The translations under genes were made by a program, and so were the position numbers. A stretch of DNA of 64,000 bases from Oceanisphaera litoralis. GTDB lineage: Bacteria; Pseudomonadota; Gammaproteobacteria; Enterobacterales; Aeromonadaceae. The stretch spans positions 62,001 to 126,000 of the forward strand of contig NZ_JAFBBE010000004.1 of the NCBI RefSeq assembly GCF_016907015.1, given 5' to 3'. Of this stretch, positions 17,571 to 26,394 are shown one piece after another (the stretch's first letter is position 1; every line of letters starts with the position of its first letter). The notes below the pieces were generated by a model, which did no database searches, was not told the DNA's origin, and saw only the letters and a program-made list of their open reading frames with translations.

Positions 17571-19742
17571 TCAGCCCCGGGCTTTCAGCTTGCGACGATA
17601 CGCGTGCAGCAGTGGCTCGGTATAACCGCTGGGCTGGGTCGCGCCCTCGAATACCAGGTCACAGGCGGCTTTGAAGGCGATGCCATCGAAGCCCGGCGCC
17701 ATGTTGCGGTAGAGGGGATCGGCGGCGTTCTGCTGGTCGACGATGGCGGCCATGCGCTGCATGGACGCCATCACCTGCTCCCTGGCCAGAATGCCGTGAC
17801 GCAGCCAGTTGGCGATATGCTGAGCGGAAATACGCAGGGTAGCGCGGTCTTCCATCAGGCCGACATCATTGATGTCCGGCACCTTGGAACACCCCACCCC
17901 CTGATCAATCCAGCGCACCACATAACCGAGAATACCTTGGGCGTTGTTATCCAGTTCATTCTGGATATCTTCGGCCGTCAGTGTTTCCGGGTCGGTCAGA
18001 AGCGGTATGGTCAGCAATTCGTCCAGGCTGGCCGCTTCGCGAGACTTCAGCTCATCCTGACGGGACTTGACGTTCACCTGATGATAATGGGTGGCGTGCA
18101 GCACGGCGGCGGTCGGAGACGGAACCCAGGCGGTGTTGGCACCGGACAGCGGATGAGCAATTTTCTGCTCCAGCATCTCGGCCATGTGGTCGGGAATCGC
18201 CCACATGCCCTTACCGATTTGCGCCTTGCCCTGCAGGCCGGCGGCCAGACCCACGTCTACGTTGTTGTTTTCGTAGGCGCCAATCCAGGCCTGCTGCTTC
18301 ATGTTGCCTTTACGCACGACCGGCCCCGCTTCCATGCTGGTGTGAATCTCGTCACCGGTACGGTCCAGGAAGCCGGTGTTGATGAAGACCACACGCTCGC
18401 GGGCTTCATAGATACAGGCTTTCAGGTTGACACTGGTACGGCGCTCTTCGTCCATGATACCCACCTTCAGGGTATTCCTGGTCAGGCCCAGTACCTGCTC
18501 GATACGGGCGAACAGTTCACAGGTAAAAGCGACTTCTTCCGGACCATGCATCTTGGGCTTGACGATATAAACGCTGCCGGTACGGGAGTTCTTGAACCGG
18601 CTGTTGCCTTTCAGATCGTGAATGGCAATCAGGCAGGTCACCAGACCATCGAGAATGCCTTCCGGTACTTCGTTGCCGTCCTGGTCCAGTACCGCTTCGT
18701 TGGTCATCAGGTGACCCACGTTACGCACGAACAGCAGGCTGCGACCGTGCAGGGCGAAGGCTTCACCCTGGGGGTTCAGGTATTCGCGATCCGGATTCAG
18801 GGCGCGAACGATTTCCCTGTCGCCTTTCTGCATCTTCTGGGTCAGGGTACCTTTCATCAGGCCCAACCAGTTGCGATACACGCCAACCTTGTCTTCCGCA
18901 TCGACGGCAGCCACCGAGTCTTCGCAGTCCATGATGGTGGACAGGGCAGATTCCAGCAGCAGATCCGTGATGCCGGCCTTGTCGTCTTTACCGACCTGGC
19001 TGGTGCGGTCGAACTGCAGCTCGATGTGCAGGCCATTGTTACGGAGCAATACGGCGGTCGGCGCCACTGTGTCCCCCTGGTAACCGGCAAACTTGCCGGT
19101 GTCGGCCAGGAGTGTGACATCACCGCTTTCCAGGGTTACCTGCAGTTGGCCGTCCATCACCTGATAGCTGTCGGCATCGGCATGGCTGCCATTGGCCAGA
19201 GGCGCGGCCTGATCCAGCAGGTTACGACCCCAGGCAACCACCCTGGCCGCCCGGCGCGGGTTGAACGCCCTGGTTTTTTCGGCGCCCTCGGCATCGGAGA
19301 TGACATCGCTGCCGTACAGTGCATCGTACAGGCTGCCCCAACGTGCGTTGGCGGCATTCAGGCAATAGCGGGCATTGTTGACCGGAACCACCAGCTGAGG
19401 GCCGGCCAGGGTCGCCAGTTCTGCATCCACACGGGTGGTGGTGATGACAAAGTCATCGACTGCCGGCAACAGGTAACCGATCTCGGTCAGAAACTGCTTG
19501 TAGGCTGCCGTATCCAAGGCCTGACCGGCACGAGCCTGGTGCCATTCGTCGATTTGACGTTGCAGCTGCTCGCGTTTTTCCAGCAGGGCACGGTTCCTGG
19601 GCGCCAGATCCTTGACTACCTGTTCCATACCGGCCCAGAAGTCGGCCGGCTCGACGCCAGTACCGGGGATGATTTCATTTACTACCAGATCATGAAGAAC
19701 GGTAGCGACTTGCAAAGTGCCGAGGTGAGTACGTTCCGTCAT
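17571..19742 (-). CDS. glcB: Malate synthase G
   Basis: 723 residues, exactly the E. coli GlcB length. It condenses glyoxylate with acetyl-CoA to malate in growth on glycolate or C2 compounds. Clear family segments include [41 protein letters not shown] and [13 protein letters not shown], the last two forming the active-site region with Mg-binding acids. The ATG at 19742 ([12 protein letters not shown]) is preceded by GGAAG eight bases upstream; another in-frame ATG at 19757 has no ribosome site. No isocitrate lyase or glc operon genes are adjacent. A 722-codon open frame on the opposite strand is a shadow of its GC-biased codons. Confidence 0.97.
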   Translation of the reverse strand: MTERTHLGTLQVATVLHDLVVNEIIPGTGVEPADFWAGMEQVVKDLAPRNRALLEKREQLQRQIDEWHQARAGQALDTAAYKQFLTEIGYLLPAVDDFVITTTRVDAELATLAGPQLVVPVNNARYCLNAANARWGSLYDALYGSDVISDAEGAEKTRAFNPRRAARVVAWGRNLLDQAAPLANGSHADADSYQVMDGQLQVTLESGDVTLLADTGKFAGYQGDTVAPTAVLLRNNGLHIELQFDRTSQVGKDDKAGITDLLLESALSTIMDCEDSVAAVDAEDKVGVYRNWLGLMKGTLTQKMQKGDREIVRALNPDREYLNPQGEAFALHGRSLLFVRNVGHLMTNEAVLDQDGNEVPEGILDGLVTCLIAIHDLKGNSRFKNSRTGSVYIVKPKMHGPEEVAFTCELFARIEQVLGLTRNTLKVGIMDEERRTSVNLKACIYEARERVVFINTGFLDRTGDEIHTSMEAGPVVRKGNMKQQAWIGAYENNNVDVGLAAGLQGKAQIGKGMWAIPDHMAEMLEQKIAHPLSGANTAWVPSPTAAVLHATHYHQVNVKSRQDELKSREAASLDELLTIPLLTDPETLTAEDIQNELDNNAQGILGYVVRWIDQGVGCSKVPDINDVGLMEDRATLRISAQHIANWLRHGILAREQVMASMQRMAAIVDQQNAADPLYRNMAPGFDGIAFKAACDLVFEGATQPSGYTEPLLHAYRRKLKARG

Positions 19743-19800
19743 AGTTGCTTCTTCCATGCTAGTTGTCAGTAATGATGTTCAAGACCAATCACCAACTCTA

Positions 19801-19878
19801 ATCGCTTCGGAGCGATAGTCTACCCCCTGAAGAGAGCCAGAGGCAAAAGTCTACCCCCTGAAGAGAGCCAGAGGCAAA
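19801..19878. repeat. Hairpin and 31-bp tandem duplication upstream of glcB
   Basis: A small hairpin ATCGCTTCGGAGCGAT (19801-19816) is followed by two perfect copies of a 31-bp unit starting AGTCTACCCCCTG (19817-19847 and 19848-19878). The rest of the 393-bp gap between glcB and phoU holds an AT-rich stretch (19880-19975) that may contain the glcB promoter, and the terminator below. No gene is seen in it. Confidence 0.9.
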
Positions 19879-20063
19879 GCGGAATTGCAATAAATGCTCA
19901 CAATAACTTTACAAATTGCGCACAAAAAGTCATTTGCTTTATAGTACTGCATATAATTCAATGGCATAGAGATCTATAACAGCCCGGTGAATTCGTCCAT
20001 ATTTTCGGCAATTCACCGGGCTGCCACCGCCGGCAGGGCCGGGCCACCGGACGAAAAAACAAA

Positions 20064-20092
20064 CAAAAAAACGCGCCAACGCGCGTTTTTTT
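20064..20092 (-). terminator. Rho-independent terminator after phoU
   Basis: The stem AACGCGC / GCGCGTT with a four-base loop is flanked by A and T runs on both sides, so it is bidirectional in form. It lies 44 bp after the phoU stop. Confidence 0.85.
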
Positions 20093-20135
20093 AAACAAGC
20101 CGGGTCACATCAAGCTATCCGGCAACCCTTGTCGT

Positions 20136-20843
20136 TTATCGATCCAGCATGCTGTGAATGTCTTCGTCGCTGGTGTGACGCACGTCCTTGCCCTTGACGA
20201 AATAGATGATGTATTCACAGATATGCTGTACCCGGTCCCCTACCCGCTCCAGCGAGCGCGCGCACCACAGCACATTCAGCACATGAGGAATGGAGCGCGG
20301 ATCTTCCATCATGAAGGTCATCAGCTCGCGGATAATGGACTCATATTCCCGGTCGACCTTGGCATCTTCCTTGTGCACTTCTATCGCCGCTTCCACGTCC
20401 ATGCGGGCGAAGGCGTCCAGCGACTCGTGCAGCATCTTGACGGTACGCCGGCCCATGTTTTCCATCGACACCAGCGGCGGCTGTTTCTTGTCGGCGTTGT
20501 CCAGCAGCATGATGCCGATACGCTTGGCCACATCGCCGATGCGCTCCAGATCGGTGATGGTCTTGATAATGGCCAGTACCAGCCGCAAATCCGAGGCTGC
20601 CGGCTGACGCTTGGCGATGATACGGGTGCAGTCTTCGTCGATCTGCACCTCGAGTCCGTTCACCTTGTTATCGTTCAACACTATCTGCCGGGCCATCTCC
20701 AGATCCTGCTTGTGGATGGCGGTAATGGCATCGGTCAGCTGCTGCTCGACCAGGCCGCCCATTACCAGCACCTGGTTCAGGACGCCTTCCAGTTCGGTGT
20801 TGAACTGACCGGAAATGTGTTTCTTGAAGTTGTTGTTATCCAT
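20136..20843 (-). CDS. phoU: PhoU, phosphate signalling regulator
   Basis: 235 residues with the PhoU three-helix bundle duplicated. The metal-binding type motifs appear as [12 protein letters not shown] (about 98-109) and [12 protein letters not shown] (about 202-213). PhoU connects the Pst transporter to PhoR and keeps the Pho regulon off when phosphate is plentiful. It is the last gene of pstC-pstA-pstB-phoU, 14 bp after pstB, and ends at a terminator. Its partners phoR, phoB and pstS are about 11 kb away. Confidence 0.95.
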   Translation of the reverse strand: MDNNNFKKHISGQFNTELEGVLNQVLVMGGLVEQQLTDAITAIHKQDLEMARQIVLNDNKVNGLEVQIDEDCTRIIAKRQPAASDLRLVLAIIKTITDLERIGDVAKRIGIMLLDNADKKQPPLVSMENMGRRTVKMLHESLDAFARMDVEAAIEVHKEDAKVDREYESIIRELMTFMMEDPRSIPHVLNVLWCARSLERVGDRVQHICEYIIYFVKGKDVRHTSDEDIHSMLDR

Positions 20844-20857
20844 CGTCGTTGTGCTCC

Positions 20858-21676
20858 TTAACCATAGCGCCCGGTAATGTAATCCTCGGTCTTTTTCTTG
20901 GCCGGGGTCGTGAACAGGGTATTGGTATCGGTGTACTCAATCAACTCGCCCATGTACATGAAGGCGGTATTATCCGACACCCGCGCCGCCTGCTGCATAT
21001 TATGGGTCACTATCACCACGGTGAACTGTTCCTTGAGGGTATTGATCAACTCCTCGATCACCAGGGTAGAAATCGGATCCAGCGCCGAGGTCGGCTCATC
21101 CAGTAACAGCACCTCCGGCTCGATGGCAATGGCCCGGGCAATCACCAGTCGCTGCTGCTGACCGCCGGACAGACCGAAGGCGTTCTCGTGCAGCCGATCC
21201 TTGACCTCGTCCCACAGCGCCGCCCCGCGCAATGAACGCTCCACCGCCTCGTCCAGCCGGCGACGGTCGTTGATGCCCTGCAGCCGCAGGCCGTACACCA
21301 CGTTCTCGTAAATCGACTTGGGGAACGGATTGGGCCGCTGGAATACCATGCCCACCTGCCGGCGCAGGGCTGCCACATCCACCCCCTTGCCATAGATGTT
21401 CTGCTCGTGCAGCAGAATTTCGCCGTCGATACGGCAATTATCCACCAGATCGTTCATCCGGTTGATACAGCGCAACAGGGTGGACTTGCCACAGCCGGAC
21501 GGCCCGATAAAGGCGGTCACCTGGCCCTTGGCGATATTCATGTCCACATCGAACAGTGCCTGCTTGCTGCCGTAGAACAGATTCAGGCCGCGGATCTCCA
21601 GCGCCGTCTGCTCTTTGGTCAGCCGACTGATATCGAGTGTTTCATCCTGGTTCATGGTGGTTGCTACATTAATCAT
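20858..21676 (-). CDS. pstB: Phosphate ABC transporter ATP-binding protein PstB
   Basis: 272 residues. Walker [10 protein letters not shown], signature LSGGQQQRL, Walker [14 protein letters not shown] and H-loop VTHNMQQ are all present. The ~25 residue N-terminal extension before [11 protein letters not shown] is longer than in E. coli (257 residues). It energises phosphate import with PstA and PstC. The start at 21676 has GAGG seven bases upstream. It lies 32 bp after pstA and 14 bp before phoU. Confidence 0.96.
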   Translation of the reverse strand: MINVATTMNQDETLDISRLTKEQTALEIRGLNLFYGSKQALFDVDMNIAKGQVTAFIGPSGCGKSTLLRCINRMNDLVDNCRIDGEILLHEQNIYGKGVDVAALRRQVGMVFQRPNPFPKSIYENVVYGLRLQGINDRRRLDEAVERSLRGAALWDEVKDRLHENAFGLSGGQQQRLVIARAIAIEPEVLLLDEPTSALDPISTLVIEELINTLKEQFTVVIVTHNMQQAARVSDNTAFMYMGELIEYTDTNTLFTTPAKKKTEDYITGRYG

Positions 21677-21708
21677 CTTTTTACCTCAAAACGATAGCTG
21701 TCTCGATC

Positions 21709-23358
21709 TTACTGATCAAGAGAGCGGAATTTTTCACGCAGGTGATTACGAATACCGATAGCGGTCAGGTTAAGACCGACGATCACCGTCACCAGCAGGA
21801 AGGAGGTTGCGTACACCAGCGGTCGCGCCGCCTCTACGTTGGGGCTCTGAAAACCCACATCGTAAATATGAAAGCCCAGGTGCATGAACTTGCGTTCCAC
21901 ATGCAGGTAGGGGAAGTTTCCGTCTACCGGCAGGTTGGGCGCCAGCTTGACCACACCCACCAGCATCAGTGGCGCCACTTCGCCCGCCGCCCGGGCGATG
22001 GCCAGAATAAGGCCGGTCATGATAGCCGGGCTGGCCATGGGGATCACGATGCGCCACAGGGTTTCCGCCTTGGTGGCCCCCAGCGCCAGCGAGCCCTGAC
22101 GCACCGAACCGGGAATCCGCGACAAGCCTTCTTCGGTGGACACTATCACCACCGGCAGGGTCAGGATGGCCAGGGTCAGCGCCGACCACAAGACACCGGG
22201 CGAACCGAAGGTCGGAGTGGGCAGCGACTCGGGATAGAACAATTGGTCGAGCGAGCCCCCCACCATGTAGACGAAGAAGCCCAGACCGAACACCCCGTAC
22301 ACGATGGACGGCACCCCTGCCAGGTTGATCACCGCGATGCGGATGATCTTGGTCAGGTTGTTCTTGCCCGCATACTCATGCAGATAGATGGCTGCCACCA
22401 CCCCCAGCGGGGTCACGATAATGGCCATCAGTATCACCATGAACACGGTGCCGAAGATGGCCGGGAAGACGCCCCCCTCGGTGTTGGCCTCGCGCGGTTC
22501 ACCGCTGACAAACTTGCCGATTTCCTTGAACCAGTGCAGCATCTTGGCCACCGGGCCCATGTCGTTGGGCCAGGCCACATCCAGCACATTGCCCAGAGAC
22601 AGAATCACTTCCTGGCCGCGCATGTCCCGCACCACCACATTATCGCGGCGCGCCTCTTCACGCAGGGCGAACAGCTGCTTTTCCAGCACCTGATAATCGG
22701 CTCTGAGCTGCTGCTCCTCGGCCCGGATCTCGGCCAGCGCTTCATCGGTCGCTTCGCCATCCAGCTCCAGCCGGCGCTGCTTGAGACGCAGTTTTTCCAG
22801 CTCGAAGTTGATGGTGCCGATCTCGCCTCGCTGCAGGGCTTTCATCTGGCTGTTCAGCTCACCGACCCGATCGATACGGCTGCGCAGTTGCTCGCGTACC
22901 TCGCCACCGACGGCCTTGTCCCCTTCCAGCACCCGCTCGACATAACCGTAGAAGTTACCGTGGTTGGAACGCTCCAGCACCGCAAGATCGGCCGGCTGCT
23001 CGCGGGAAACGATGTCGGTTTCCAGCAACCAGCGAAAATCGAGCTGCACAAACTCCCGGTTACCCGTCTTGACCAGATAACGGGTCAGGGTATCGGAGGT
23101 CACCCCTTCCAGCGCCAGACCCGAACCGCGCAACTGGGCCAATGGCACCGCTTCCCGGTCATGAATTTCACCGATTACCGTATAGCGATCGCCCTCGGTC
23201 GAGCTGATGTCCCATTCGTAGATGCTATGCGGCCAGAAAAAAGTCAGGCCGCGCCAGCCAATCAACAACAACAACCCCAGCACCGCCACCAGGCTGAGAC
23301 TGACTGCGCCGCCGGTCATCCAGATCCAGGGCGCTCCCGATTTAAACCATTTCGTCAT
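21709..23358 (-). CDS. pstA: Enlarged phosphate ABC permease PstA with periplasmic coiled-coil insert
   Basis: 549 residues, while E. coli PstA has 296. A first membrane segment (about 15-36) is followed by a ~260-residue hydrophilic insert with a predicted coiled coil at about 160-240 (rich in E, L, R, Q), then the usual five-segment permease core (about 300-540). The core has the EAA-type loop SLALGATKAETLWRIVIPMASP that contacts PstB. The insert should lie in the periplasm and could contact PstS or the outer parts of PstC; that is inference. It pairs with the equally enlarged PstC upstream (14-bp gap). Confidence 0.92.
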   Translation of the reverse strand: MTKWFKSGAPWIWMTGGAVSLSLVAVLGLLLLIGWRGLTFFWPHSIYEWDISSTEGDRYTVIGEIHDREAVPLAQLRGSGLALEGVTSDTLTRYLVKTGNREFVQLDFRWLLETDIVSREQPADLAVLERSNHGNFYGYVERVLEGDKAVGGEVREQLRSRIDRVGELNSQMKALQRGEIGTINFELEKLRLKQRRLELDGEATDEALAEIRAEEQQLRADYQVLEKQLFALREEARRDNVVVRDMRGQEVILSLGNVLDVAWPNDMGPVAKMLHWFKEIGKFVSGEPREANTEGGVFPAIFGTVFMVILMAIIVTPLGVVAAIYLHEYAGKNNLTKIIRIAVINLAGVPSIVYGVFGLGFFVYMVGGSLDQLFYPESLPTPTFGSPGVLWSALTLAILTLPVVIVSTEEGLSRIPGSVRQGSLALGATKAETLWRIVIPMASPAIMTGLILAIARAAGEVAPLMLVGVVKLAPNLPVDGNFPYLHVERKFMHLGFHIYDVGFQSPNVEAARPLVYATSFLLVTVIVGLNLTAIGIRNHLREKFRSLDQ

Positions 23359-23372
23359 GCGTCGTCCCGCCC

Positions 23373-25604
23373 TTACATTGAGCTGTATTTGTCACGCAGT
23401 CGCTGACGAACAAACTCTGCGACCGTGTTGAACATGAAAGTGAATACAAAGAGCACGAAGGCCGCCAGAAACAGTACCCGGTAATGGGAGCTGTTCACCT
23501 CGGCTTCCGGCATTTCCACCGCGATATTGGCGGCCAGGGTACGCATGCCGTTGAAGATGCTGAGATCCATCACCGGCGTATTACCGGTGGCCATCAGCAC
23601 TATCATGGTCTCGCCCACGGCCCGGCCCAGCCCCATCATCACCGCCGAAAAAATACCGGGGCTGGCGGTCAGCATCACCACCCGGGTCAGGGTCTGCCAG
23701 GTGGTTGCCCCCAGGGCCAGCGAGCCGTTGGTCAGGTGCCGGGGCACCGAGAACACGGCGTCTTCGGCAATGGAGAAGATAGTCGGTATCACCGCAAAGC
23801 CCATGGCGATACCCACCACCAGCGAGTTGCGTTGATCGAAGCCGATACCCAGCTCGTTGGTAAGAAAGCCGCGGGCATTGCCGCCGAAAAACATGTTTTC
23901 CACCATAGGGCTGAAGGCAAAGGACATCCAGCCCACCAGCACCACCAGCGGCAGCAACAGGACGCATTGCCAGCCTTCGGGCACCGCATTACGAATCTGT
24001 TTGGGCAGATGATGCCAGCCAAAGGCCATCAGCAATATCGACACCGGCAACATCACCAGCAGGATAGCGATGCCCGGCAGATGGGTTTCGATCAGCGGCG
24101 CCAGCCACAGACCGGCCAGAAACCCGAGGATCACCGTCGGCAGCGCCTCCATGATTTCCACCGTCGGCTTGACCACCTTGCGCAAACCGGGCGACATGAA
24201 ATAGGCGGTGTACACGGCGCCGGCAATGGCGATGGGTACCGCAAACAAGAGCGCATAAAAGGCCGCCTTTAGGGTACCGAAAGAGATGGGCACCAGGCTC
24301 AGCTTGGACTCGAAGTCGCTGCTGCCGGAGGTGGACTGCCACACATATTGCGGCTCGGAGTAACCTTCATACCACACCTTGGTCCACATGGCGCGCCAGG
24401 TCACTTCCGGGTGCTCGTTCTCCACATGGAAGGTAGAAAGCTGATTGCCATTGAGCAACAGCAGCATGGAATTACGGGGGGATATCGCCAGCGCCGACAC
24501 GCCGTCACCGGCCAGTTTGTCGGAGAACAGACGAGAGCCGCCGGTGGTATGGAAGATATCCAGGCTGCCGTTGCTCGACACAGTGACAAAGCCCTTTCGG
24601 TTCACCTCGGACGCTATCTGCGTGATGGCGCCGTTCGCCTCGAATTCCCGGATAAAGGTAAATTCACGCTTGCCGTCACGGGTAACCTCGAACCACTGGG
24701 ACACCTTGCCGTTGTCGTTGGCCACCAGCAGCGAATTGCCACCGGACAGCAGGCTCAGAGAGCTGATGTTGCCACCGGCGGCATTCATCGCCAGCACGTT
24801 ACGCAGCCGCACCTTGTTGATGTTGCGCACGTCATAGACATAAACGTCGTTGTGGCTGCGCGCGAACAGGAAGCGCAGGTTCGGGGTCAGCAACAGCTGA
24901 TCCACCTGCTCGGGCAAGGCCGGAATCGTCACCTGGGTCGGCTTGAGCTCGATTTCGCCGGTGATGAAGTTTTCCTTGCCGGCAAAACGGGTCAGGATGC
25001 CGGTACCGTCATCGGTCAGGGCCGCCGCCGCCAGGTCATCTCCGTTGCGCGCTATGGTGAGCTGACGCAAGGGACGCTGTTGCTCATCCAGCACCAGAGG
25101 CTGTTCCCCGAAGGGGAAATCCACTTTGGGCTCTATGGTGCGGACATTATCCGGATAACTGACGTTGAACCTGGGCGACAACACCATCAGCCGGCCGTCA
25201 TTGAGACCATAGGCGACCATCTTGTCGGTCATGCTGCGGGCAACGCTGGTTACCTCGCCCTCTACCTTGAGGCTATAAACCAGCTTGCCCTTCTCGGGCA
25301 GCGAATAGAAGTTCACTTCGCCCCTGTCGTTGAAGCGGTACATCAGCTCGTTCTGCTCTTCAATGCCCAGCAGTGCCGTGTTGCCCATTTCGGTACCGGA
25401 CACGGCCAGGCTGAATTGCTGCCCCGGCTCGACCCGGGCACCGTCAAAAATCGGCTTCACCACATACAACAGGTAGAAAAAGATCAGCAGCAGCGCCACC
25501 AGTACCAGAATGCCGCCTGTGGTCACGCCTATGTGCGCCAGCCGGTCTTTAAACCAGCGTCGGCGGCTGCCCGACAGCGCCAGGGTTTGGGTTTCGGTCG
25601 ACAT
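23373..25604 (-). CDS. pstC: Enlarged phosphate ABC permease PstC with periplasmic beta-propeller-like domain
   Basis: 743 residues, more than twice E. coli PstC (319). An N-terminal membrane segment at about 24-48 is followed by ~370 residues of periplasmic sequence with repeated beta-rich segments (for example SLLSGGNSLLVANDNGKVSQ and RFLFARSHNDVYVYD) that look like WD40 or propeller blades. The permease core (about 440-735) carries the EAA-type loop SLALGATTWQTLTRVVMLTASP. It forms the channel with PstA. It is first in the operon, and a Pho box with a well-spaced -10 lies just upstream, so it should be induced by PhoB under phosphate starvation. Confidence 0.92.
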   Translation of the reverse strand: MSTETQTLALSGSRRRWFKDRLAHIGVTTGGILVLVALLLIFFYLLYVVKPIFDGARVEPGQQFSLAVSGTEMGNTALLGIEEQNELMYRFNDRGEVNFYSLPEKGKLVYSLKVEGEVTSVARSMTDKMVAYGLNDGRLMVLSPRFNVSYPDNVRTIEPKVDFPFGEQPLVLDEQQRPLRQLTIARNGDDLAAAALTDDGTGILTRFAGKENFITGEIELKPTQVTIPALPEQVDQLLLTPNLRFLFARSHNDVYVYDVRNINKVRLRNVLAMNAAGGNISSLSLLSGGNSLLVANDNGKVSQWFEVTRDGKREFTFIREFEANGAITQIASEVNRKGFVTVSSNGSLDIFHTTGGSRLFSDKLAGDGVSALAISPRNSMLLLLNGNQLSTFHVENEHPEVTWRAMWTKVWYEGYSEPQYVWQSTSGSSDFESKLSLVPISFGTLKAAFYALLFAVPIAIAGAVYTAYFMSPGLRKVVKPTVEIMEALPTVILGFLAGLWLAPLIETHLPGIAILLVMLPVSILLMAFGWHHLPKQIRNAVPEGWQCVLLLPLVVLVGWMSFAFSPMVENMFFGGNARGFLTNELGIGFDQRNSLVVGIAMGFAVIPTIFSIAEDAVFSVPRHLTNGSLALGATTWQTLTRVVMLTASPGIFSAVMMGLGRAVGETMIVLMATGNTPVMDLSIFNGMRTLAANIAVEMPEAEVNSSHYRVLFLAAFVLFVFTFMFNTVAEFVRQRLRDKYSSM

Positions 25605-25635
25605 CAGTCACCTCGATAGATTTCCAGTTACGCCT

Positions 25636-25669
25636 ATTGTATGGCAGATAAATGACAATTTTGTTACAT
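25636..25669 (-). promoter_or_regulatory. Pho box and -10 element of the pstC operon
   Basis: On the minus strand ATGTAAC-AAAA-TTGTCAT (25652-25669) matches the two-heptamer, four-base-spacer Pho box. A TACAAT -10 (25636-25641) follows exactly 10 bases later. A further heptamer CTGCCAT overlaps the spacer. The layout is that of PhoB-activated promoters. Confidence 0.8.
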
Positions 25670-25735
25670 CCGAGAACCGTGAGCTGGATACCGGTAAAAA
25701 ATTTCGGAACCATCTATCTTCAAGCTTCATCGACT

Positions 25736-25770
25736 GACTTCAACGGCTGACTTCAACGGCTTACTTCAAC
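25736..25770. repeat. 13-bp tandem repeat, 2.7 copies
   Basis: GACTTCAACGGCT occurs twice in tandem (25736-25761), followed by TACTTCAAC. It lies in the gap between the divergent pstC and gcvR-like genes. Confidence 0.9.
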
Positions 25771-25817
25771 TGTCGAGCCAGGTTTTTTACACGTGTATGG
25801 TTACAAGGAGAGAGCTC

Positions 25818-26318
25818 ATGAAAACACTGGTTGCCACCCTGATAGGTCCCGACAAGAGCGGTCTGGTCAAACAGCTGGCCACGCTTATCAAACAACACCA
25901 CGGCAGCTGGCAGGCCAGCGCCATGAGCGAGCTGGCCGGCAACTTCGCCGGCATAGTGGAAATACGGGTGCCGGAAGAACACAGCGAGTCTCTGGGACAG
26001 GCCTTGCAACAGTTGCCCGACTTTCAGGTACAGTTGCTGGAAGGCAAGCAGGCGGCACAGTCCGGCCAACAACTCAAGCTGACCGTCACCGCCAACGACC
26101 GGCTGGGCATCATCGACGAGGTCACCGAGGTATTGAATCAGTTCAACATCAGCGTGAAAACCCTCAAGACCGACAGCTACCCGGCGCCGACCACCGGCAC
26201 CATGCTGTTTGAAGCCAGCAGCATGCTGACCCTGCCCCATGGCCAGACCCTGAGCGATTTGCAGGCACGGCTGGAGGCCCTCAGCGACGATCTGGTGGTT
26301 GACATAGATCTCATTTGA
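25818..26318 (+). CDS. gcvR: GcvR-like ACT-domain regulator
   Basis: 166 residues with two ACT domains: KTLVATLIGPDKSGLVKQLA at the N-terminus and LKLTVTANDRLGIIDEVTEV from about residue 93. GcvR binds GcvA and glycine to repress glycine cleavage genes; this protein has the same two-ACT layout but is shorter than the E. coli protein (190 residues), so the assignment is to the family. The ATG at 25818 has an AAGGAG site at ideal spacing; an upstream in-frame ATG at 25797 lacks one. It is divergent from pstC and lies 76 bp before ppk. Confidence 0.75.
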   Translation: MKTLVATLIGPDKSGLVKQLATLIKQHHGSWQASAMSELAGNFAGIVEIRVPEEHSESLGQALQQLPDFQVQLLEGKQAAQSGQQLKLTVTANDRLGIIDEVTEVLNQFNISVKTLKTDSYPAPTTGTMLFEASSMLTLPHGQTLSDLQARLEALSDDLVVDIDLI

Positions 26319-26330
26319 GTCGTAATAAAA

Positions 26331-26366
26331 GTGTCACACGAATCTGTCATAAAGGCGCGGTAAACA
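26331..26366 (+). promoter_or_regulatory. Probable Pho box and -10 element of ppk
   Basis: A perfect heptamer CTGTCAT (26344-26350) is followed after 10 bases by TAAACA (26361-26366). An upstream GTGTCAC (26331-26337) is six rather than four bases away, so the box is imperfect. PhoB control of ppk would fit the neighbourhood. Confidence 0.5.
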
Positions 26367-26394
26367 TGAACTGACCCGCCTGACAGGAATAATA

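Noticed and set aside
17604-19772. 722-codon open frame on the plus strand opposite glcB
   Set aside because: It mirrors the third-position GC bias of glcB. It has no family signature, and the minus-strand frame is an unmistakable malate synthase G.
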